This document shows, piece by piece, positions 59,168-64,000 of a stretch of DNA of 64,000 bases. Every line of letters begins with the position of its first letter. The first letter of the stretch is position 1. Source of the DNA: Aureococcus anophagefferens (taxonomy: Eukaryota; Sar; Pelagophyceae; Pelagomonadales; Pelagomonadaceae); assembly GCF_000186865.1 (NCBI RefSeq), contig NW_008705566.1, positions 1,791,699 to 1,855,698 on the forward strand, given 5' to 3'. The position numbers were made by a program, and so were the translations under genes. The notes below the pieces were generated by a model that saw nothing but the letters and a program-made list of their open reading frames with translations, was not told where the DNA came from and searched no databases.

Positions 59168-60430
59168 ATGCCAGGCAATGGACCATCGTCAGAGGAGGAG
59201 CCCCTCGAGGTGCGATGCGGTGTGTTTTGTAAGTTTTCTGATCTATCTTCATAGGTGCTCTGCATGGCGTGCAACGACGCGACCTGCGACTTCAAGCCGA
59301 TGCGGCTCCGGCGGCGCGCGCTCGGGCCCCGGGACATCGAGATCGACATGAAGTACTGCGGCATCTGCCATACGGACCTCCACACGGCGGCGGACCACCT
59401 GCCCATCAAGACGCGCTACCCGTGCGTCCCCGGCCACGAGCTCGCGGGGATCGCCGTCGCCGTCGGCGCGGACGTCCGCGGCGTGTCCGTCGGCGACCCC
59501 GTCGGCGTGGGCTGCCTCGTCGACAGCTGCCTCGAGTGCGCGGCGTGCGAGGAGGGCCGGGAGAACCTGTGCCGGAAGCGCGTGGGCACCTACGGCGGCG
59601 AGGACACGTCCGGGCGGGCGCGGTGCGTGCCGGCGACCGCGCGGACCTACGGCGGCTACACGAACCGCATGGTCGTCGACGAGCGCTTCGCCATCCGCAT
59701 TCCGAAGGACTACCCGCTGGAGTGCGCGGGGCCCGTTTTCTGCGCGGGCGTGACCATGTACGACCCGCTCAAGCGCTACGGCGCGGGCGGAGGGACGAGG
59801 GTCGGCGTCGTCGGCCTCGGCGGCCTCGGCGTCATGGGCGTCAAGCTCGCGAGGGCCCTCGGCTGCGACGTCGTCGCGATCTCGCGCGGCGACGCGAAGG
59901 CGCGCCTCGCGAAGGACTCCGGCGCGACGAGCTTCCTCAACTCCGAGGACGCCGCGGCGACGGCCGCGGCCGCGCGCACGCTCGACCTCGTCCTCGACAC
60001 GGTCCCCGCGGAGCACGACTGGGCCAAGTACCGCGCGCTCGTCAAGGACGACGGCAAGCTCGTCATCCTCGGCGTCAACGCGGCCTTTGCGGCGTCGATG
60101 ATCGCGGGCAAGCTCCGCAAGACCTGCTCCGTCGTGTCGTCGACCATCGGCGGCATACCGGCGACGCAGGAGGTCGTCGACCTCTGCGCGCGGGAGAAGA
60201 TCTACCCCGACGTCGACGTCGTCCCCGTGCGCGACATCGGCCGCGTCTACGAGGCCCTGGATGCCACCAACGACGCCGGCCGACGCTACGTCCTCGACCT
60301 CGCGGGCACGCTCGACGAGTCCGCGTTCGAGAAGTGCGACGCGCCGCCGCCGACGCTCGCGCCGAACGGCACGGGCCTCACGCCCCGCAAGGTCGTCGCC
60401 GATCTAGCGCGCATGGTCTTTTGTTACTAA
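59168..60430 (+). CDS. Zinc-dependent alcohol dehydrogenase (CAD/YahK-like), two exons
   Basis: Exons 59168-59209 and 59255-60430 give 405 residues: MPGNGPSSEEEPLE joined to VLCMACNDATCDFK. The 45-bp intron starts GTGCGATG and ends CATAG. Family motifs are DMKYCGICHTDLHTAADHLP (catalytic zinc), VPGHELAGIAVAVG, GCLVDSCLECAACEEGRENL (structural zinc), the Rossmann VGVVGLGGLGVMGVKLARAL, and DLVLDTVPAEHDW. It reduces aldehydes or oxidises alcohols with NADP(H). The closest known groups are cinnamyl alcohol or mannitol dehydrogenases. The C-terminal extension after YVLDLAGTL is longer than in bacterial relatives. The stop is 3 bp from that of the converging repeat-protein gene. Confidence 0.9.
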
Positions 60431-60433
60431 AAC

Positions 60434-63430
60434 CTAGGCGACGAGGACGACCGCGAGCTTGGCGATCTCGTAGCCCGCCATGAAGTAGTCGTCCTGCTTG
60501 ACGAAGAGGAGCGCGTCGTAGACGTCGTTGCTCACCTCCGCGGCGTCGACGACGATCTTGAAGCCCTCGTCGAGCCAACCAATGCCCGCGGGCGCGCCCA
60601 AGATCGCCGCGAGCTTCGAGAGGACTTGGGCGATCTCCTCCGCGTGGCAATCCGTGATCGCGGAAGACAGCGCGGAGAGCGCCGCCGCGACGTCCTTGAT
60701 CGCCGCCATGGCGACGTCGTCGCCGACGAGGTACTCGAGGTCGTCGACGAGGTCGCTCCAGACGCGGTCGACGTCCTCCTCGACGTGGGCCACCAGCTGG
60801 TCGAAGTCCTCCGTGATGTCGTCCCACGACGGCCACCACGACGAGAGCTCCGCCGTCGCATTCCCGTGGCGCCGGCGGTAGAGCTCCGCGTAGAGGCGCT
60901 GGTGCCGCAGGTTCTTCGCCGCGATGTCGCAGGCGGCCTGATCCTTGAAGACCTCGCAGTTCTTCCGCGAGAGCAGGTCCGACGGCGCGCCCGCGACTTG
61001 GGCAGGCTGGTTCCAGAGGACCGTGTCGTTCTTCAGCACCCCGTTCGACGCGTCGCTGAAGGCCGCGTGCGTCGCCAGGGACTCGAAGCCGGCGTCCAGC
61101 GCCGTCCACGCCGCGTCCAGGTCCGCCTCGCAGGCCGCGAAGTCGCCCTCGAGCGCGCCGAGCGCGGCCATCGCGCCCTCGAGCAAAAGGCACGCCGCGC
61201 TGGCGCAGCCGTTCGTCGCGTTCCACGCGAGGATGTCCTTCAACCCCCGCGCCAGACTCGCGCCCGCCGTCGCGTAGGACCCGTTGGACAGCGCGAGGCC
61301 CGCGTCGCCGAACTCGTCGAGCACGTCCTCGCCGGCGACGAGCACCGACGCGACGAGCGCCGCGTCGGCGCCGACGGACGCCAGGCCGAGCTGGTCCGCG
61401 CACTGGCCCAGGGCGTCCGCGACCTCGGGCACGCCGCAGTCCTTCAGGCCCGCGCCCATGTCCTTCAAGGACCGGCTCAGCGGCGCGAGCGCCGCTTCGA
61501 CGTCGCCGCCCCCGAGGTCCGCGGCGAAGGTCGCGAGGTCCGCCGCCGCGTCCCCGAAGTCGCCGCTGCAGCCGCTGACGTCCTGCGTGACGTCCTCGAA
61601 GACGCTGACGATGGCGTTGACGATCTCGCAGACGGCCGTGTCGCACGCCGCGACGCCGAGCGTCTCGAGCAGCGCCCCGAGCTCCTTGCCCGCCGTCGCC
61701 GCGTCGCCCTTCGACGCCGCGGCGGCGACGACGGCGATCTCGCTCGCGACGTCGACGCCCTTGACCAAAACGGCCACGGCGGACCCGGCCGCGGTGACGT
61801 TCGCCGCGCCGAGCGCCGCGGCCTCGGATTCGACGAGCGCCGCGACGCGCTCGAGGCCGCAGTCGTTGCCCAGCGCCGTCGCGAGCGACGTCAGCGAAAC
61901 GCTCAGGTTCGCGACGCCCGCCGCGGCGTCGCCGCCCTCGAAGCTCGCCAGCGCGCCCGAGAGGTCGGACCACGTCGTCTCGAGATCCGCCGCGCACGCG
62001 CCGCCGACGTCCGCGGAGACGACCGCCAGCGCCGCGATCAAGTTTTCGACGACGAGGCACGCCTTGTCGTCGCCGCAGTGGAAGGCGTCGAGCGCCGCCA
62101 CCAGGTCGCCGAGCGCGGCGCCCGCGGCGGCCCAGTCCTCGGCGACGAGCGCCTTGGCCGCGTCGTAGACCGCGTCCGCGACGTCGAGCCCGTCGACGAG
62201 GATGTGGACGGGCGCCGCCGTGACGTTCGCGGCGCCGAGCTTCACGGCCTCGGCGGCGATCAAATCCGCGAGCGCGTCGAGCTGGCACGCGCGCGCCGCG
62301 CCGCCGACGTCCCGCAGCGCCACGGAAAAGTCGAAGAGCCCCGCCTCGACGTCGCCCGCCGTGAGCGCCGCCGCGCCCTGGACGAAGAGGGTCTCGGCGT
62401 CGCCGAGGTCCGCGGCGCAGTCGCCGGACGCGTCGGACCCGACGATGGCGAAGGCGTCGAGCAGGGCTTCGAAGAGGCCGCAGGCCTTGGAGTCGCAGCC
62501 CGCGGAACGCAACGACAGGGCGAGCTTCGCGCAGGCGAGGCCCGCGGCCTTGGAGTCGTCCGCGGCCGCGGCCGCCGCGATGGCGGCCACGTCGCCGGAC
62601 ACGTCCAGGCCCTCGACGGTCACGTTGAGCAGGACGCCCGGCGCGTCGGTGACGGTGACGTTCGCCGCCCTCAACTCGCCCGTCTCCTGCTGGAGCAGCG
62701 CGGCGACGTCCGGCAGGCCGCAGGCGTCCGCGGCGCGCCCGAGGTCCGCCAGCGCCGCCACCGTCGCATTGAAGACGCCCGCGCCGTCGCCCTCGGAGAG
62801 GCGCGAGACCGCCCGGGCGACGTCGCCGACGGCGTCCTCGAGGACGCCCTCGCACGCGGCCTGGTCCTGGAGGAAGATCTTCGCGCCGCCGAGCAGGCCC
62901 TCGAAGAGGACGCAGGCCTCGAGCGCCGTTCCCGTCTTGCCGTCGCAGCTGAAGGACCCCTCGAGGGCGAGGATCAGATCACCGAGCGCCGCGCCCGCGT
63001 CCGACCCGGCGCCGTTCGCGGCGTCGTCGAGGATCCGGAGCACGTCCTCGGTGACGTTGAGGCCGAAGACGAGGGTCGTGAGCGCCTCGCCGGCGTAGTG
63101 GGCCGTCGCGTTGAAGCCCAGCGCGTTGGCGCCCTTCTCCAGGTAGTCGACGGCCAGGGGGACGTCGCAGTCGTCGACGGCGCGCGCGAGCGCGCGCGTC
63201 GACAGGTACAGGCCGTCGAGGGCCTGGGTGGCGGAGCCGGCCTCGATGGCGGCCACGGACGCGTTGAGCTGGCTCTCGAAGGCGCCTAAATCCCCGAGGC
63301 AGGTCGCGATCACGGGGCCCACGGAGGTGCCGTTGAGCTTGTCGAGGAGCGACTCCACGAGCGCCTCGAGGTCCAGGGCCCCGGCGACGCCGACGACGAG
63401 CAGGAGGACGAGGCGGGCGACCGTCTTCAT
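60434..63430 (-). CDS. Large secreted protein with five ~150-residue four-cysteine helical repeats
   Basis: 998 residues beginning with a signal peptide (MKTVARLVLLLVVGVAGALD). Repeats of about 140-155 residues start at CLGDL, CEGVL, CAADLGDA, CAADLETT and CSGDF, with a sixth partial at CEADL. Each has Cys at the start, one in the first third (ACGLPDV, ACQLDAL, DCGLERV, DCGVPEV) and a C-x(3-7)-C pair near the end (CDSKAC, CDTAVC, CASAAC). A LGAANVT or similar N-glycosylation site and a VLVKGVDV-like strand follow. There are more than ten NxS/T sites. The last 170 residues differ and contain WWPSWDDITEDFDQLVAHVE. The family is not recognised; extracellular or cell-surface structure is inferred. 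Confidence 0.7.
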   Translation of the reverse strand: MKTVARLVLLLVVGVAGALDLEALVESLLDKLNGTSVGPVIATCLGDLGAFESQLNASVAAIEAGSATQALDGLYLSTRALARAVDDCDVPLAVDYLEKGANALGFNATAHYAGEALTTLVFGLNVTEDVLRILDDAANGAGSDAGAALGDLILALEGSFSCDGKTGTALEACVLFEGLLGGAKIFLQDQAACEGVLEDAVGDVARAVSRLSEGDGAGVFNATVAALADLGRAADACGLPDVAALLQQETGELRAANVTVTDAPGVLLNVTVEGLDVSGDVAAIAAAAAADDSKAAGLACAKLALSLRSAGCDSKACGLFEALLDAFAIVGSDASGDCAADLGDAETLFVQGAAALTAGDVEAGLFDFSVALRDVGGAARACQLDALADLIAAEAVKLGAANVTAAPVHILVDGLDVADAVYDAAKALVAEDWAAAGAALGDLVAALDAFHCGDDKACLVVENLIAALAVVSADVGGACAADLETTWSDLSGALASFEGGDAAAGVANLSVSLTSLATALGNDCGLERVAALVESEAAALGAANVTAAGSAVAVLVKGVDVASEIAVVAAAASKGDAATAGKELGALLETLGVAACDTAVCEIVNAIVSVFEDVTQDVSGCSGDFGDAAADLATFAADLGGGDVEAALAPLSRSLKDMGAGLKDCGVPEVADALGQCADQLGLASVGADAALVASVLVAGEDVLDEFGDAGLALSNGSYATAGASLARGLKDILAWNATNGCASAACLLLEGAMAALGALEGDFAACEADLDAAWTALDAGFESLATHAAFSDASNGVLKNDTVLWNQPAQVAGAPSDLLSRKNCEVFKDQAACDIAAKNLRHQRLYAELYRRRHGNATAELSSWWPSWDDITEDFDQLVAHVEEDVDRVWSDLVDDLEYLVGDDVAMAAIKDVAAALSALSSAITDCHAEEIAQVLSKLAAILGAPAGIGWLDEGFKIVVDAAEVSNDVYDALLFVKQDDYFMAGYEIAKLAVVLVA

Positions 63431-63649
63431 GGTGGTTCGCGGGGGGCTTGGCCGACCAACTGCCGTTCGCCTTGACGAGACGAACGCGTCGAACGCGAGT
63501 TGGGGCTGCCGAGTCGGGCCAATCAGCTCGAAAAGCGGTTTTGGCACTAAGTCTTGAAAACCAAATCTAGCGAACAGCTCGGGGCTGCCTCTGCGCACCA
63601 CTCATCCGCTCCCGGCCCGCTCCGCCTTTCGTCGTCGCCCGCTGACACT

Positions 63650-64000
63650 ATGTCCAAGTTCATTCCGGAATCCGTCAACAGCTCCGTGCCCGGCCTCAGC
63701 ACGGCCACGGGCCTCGTCGACAAGACGACGGGCGCCCTCGACGACAATGTGCCTGGCATGAAGCACGTGTCCGGTGGGCTCGACCAGGGTATGGGCAAGC
63801 TCGGCGAGGGCGTCAACATGATCCCGGGCGCCCAGATGGCCCAGGACAACATGAACAAGGGCATGGGCGCCGTCGGCGACGGCGTCGGAAAGGTGCCTGG
63901 CATGGACCAGGTCAAGGGCGGCATCGCCGCCGTCCCGGGCGCGGACGGCACCATCCCGACGTCCGTCCCCGGCATGGACGGCAAGATCCCGGGCATGCCC
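63650..64000 (+). CDS. VPGM-rich low-complexity protein, 3' truncated by the window end
   Basis: 117 codons are present before the window ends. The start ATG is followed by MSKFIPESVNSSVPGLS. The sequence is built of loose repeats of VPGM and GMGKLGEGVN/GMGAVGDGVG with little else. No signal peptide or membrane segment is seen. Identity is unknown. The start codon is 219 bp from that of the secreted repeat protein on the other strand. Confidence 0.6.
   Translation, partial: MSKFIPESVNSSVPGLSTATGLVDKTTGALDDNVPGMKHVSGGLDQGMGKLGEGVNMIPGAQMAQDNMNKGMGAVGDGVGKVPGMDQVKGGIAAVPGADGTIPTSVPGMDGKIPGMP

Noticed and set aside
60626..63289. Long plus-strand frame opposite the secreted repeat protein
   Set aside because: Shadow of a GC-rich repeat gene; no start context, signal or domain.

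Overview
The window is nuclear DNA of a small eukaryotic alga, most likely a pelagophyte-like stramenopile (Aureococcus anophagefferens or a close relative is my best guess). The reasons are very high GC with GC-ending codons, dense and mostly intron-poor genes, eukaryotic housekeeping genes (COP9 subunit 1, MetAP2, UBC4/5, complex I 51 kDa, HOP2, GAS41), plastid presequences with an ASAF/SHAF-like motif after a signal peptide, a twin-arginine thylakoid-lumen type presequence, a SelD fusion gene, RING-Sel1 and MYND genes, and short introns generated by DNA transposons (introners). The species is inferred, not proven.

Layout. 1-4.7 kb: a polycystin channel (5' partial) with two introner introns, then a low-GC, repeat-rich 1 kb containing an ORF remnant and a 261-bp inverted-repeat element. 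4.7-12.7 kb: D-Ala ligase-like ATP-grasp, Mss51/SH3-type protein with an introner, sorting nexin, YEATS (GAS41), PROPPIN (ATG18/WIPI), HOP2. 12.8-23.1 kb: secreted Erv/ALR-type thiol oxidase, aldose epimerase, UBC4/5 with four introns, GT15-like mannosyltransferase, CSN1, plastid protein, MetAP2, PLOD-like glycosyltransferase with a frameshift. 23.2-32.5 kb: Rad2-family nuclease, RING-Sel1 and MYND genes around a minisatellite/microsatellite tract, NDH2-like/SelD fusion with an introner, plastid BASS transporter, nucleotide-sugar transporter. 32.8-46.9 kb: LRR protein, MRH/EGF type I membrane protein, an intergenic transposon with an exact 8-bp target duplication, F-box/SNF2 helicase, lumen protein, AsnRS, aldo-keto reductase, PUB-UBX-RING protein, amino-acid transporter, secreted methyltransferase-like protein. 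47-64 kb: NDUFV1, CCR4-type nuclease, FHA protein, secreted OGT-methyltransferase fusion, SH3-like gene with frameshift, membrane RING protein, small membrane protein, zinc-knuckle protein, zinc alcohol dehydrogenase, a 998-residue secreted repeat protein, and a truncated VPGM-rich protein.

Organisation. Genes alternate strand. Many head-to-head pairs share only about 100-220 bp between start codons. Three tail-to-tail pairs overlap at their stop codons (14146-14149, 44403-44406, 50910-50913), and others are 3-30 bp apart. Thirteen introns can be inferred from frame and conserved protein sequence. Four of these carry 8-bp target-site duplications and terminal inverted repeats, and about half use GC-AG rather than GT-AG boundaries. 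I found no rRNA, tRNA, CRISPR or prokaryotic mobile element. All functions are by recognition of sequence motifs; no search was run.
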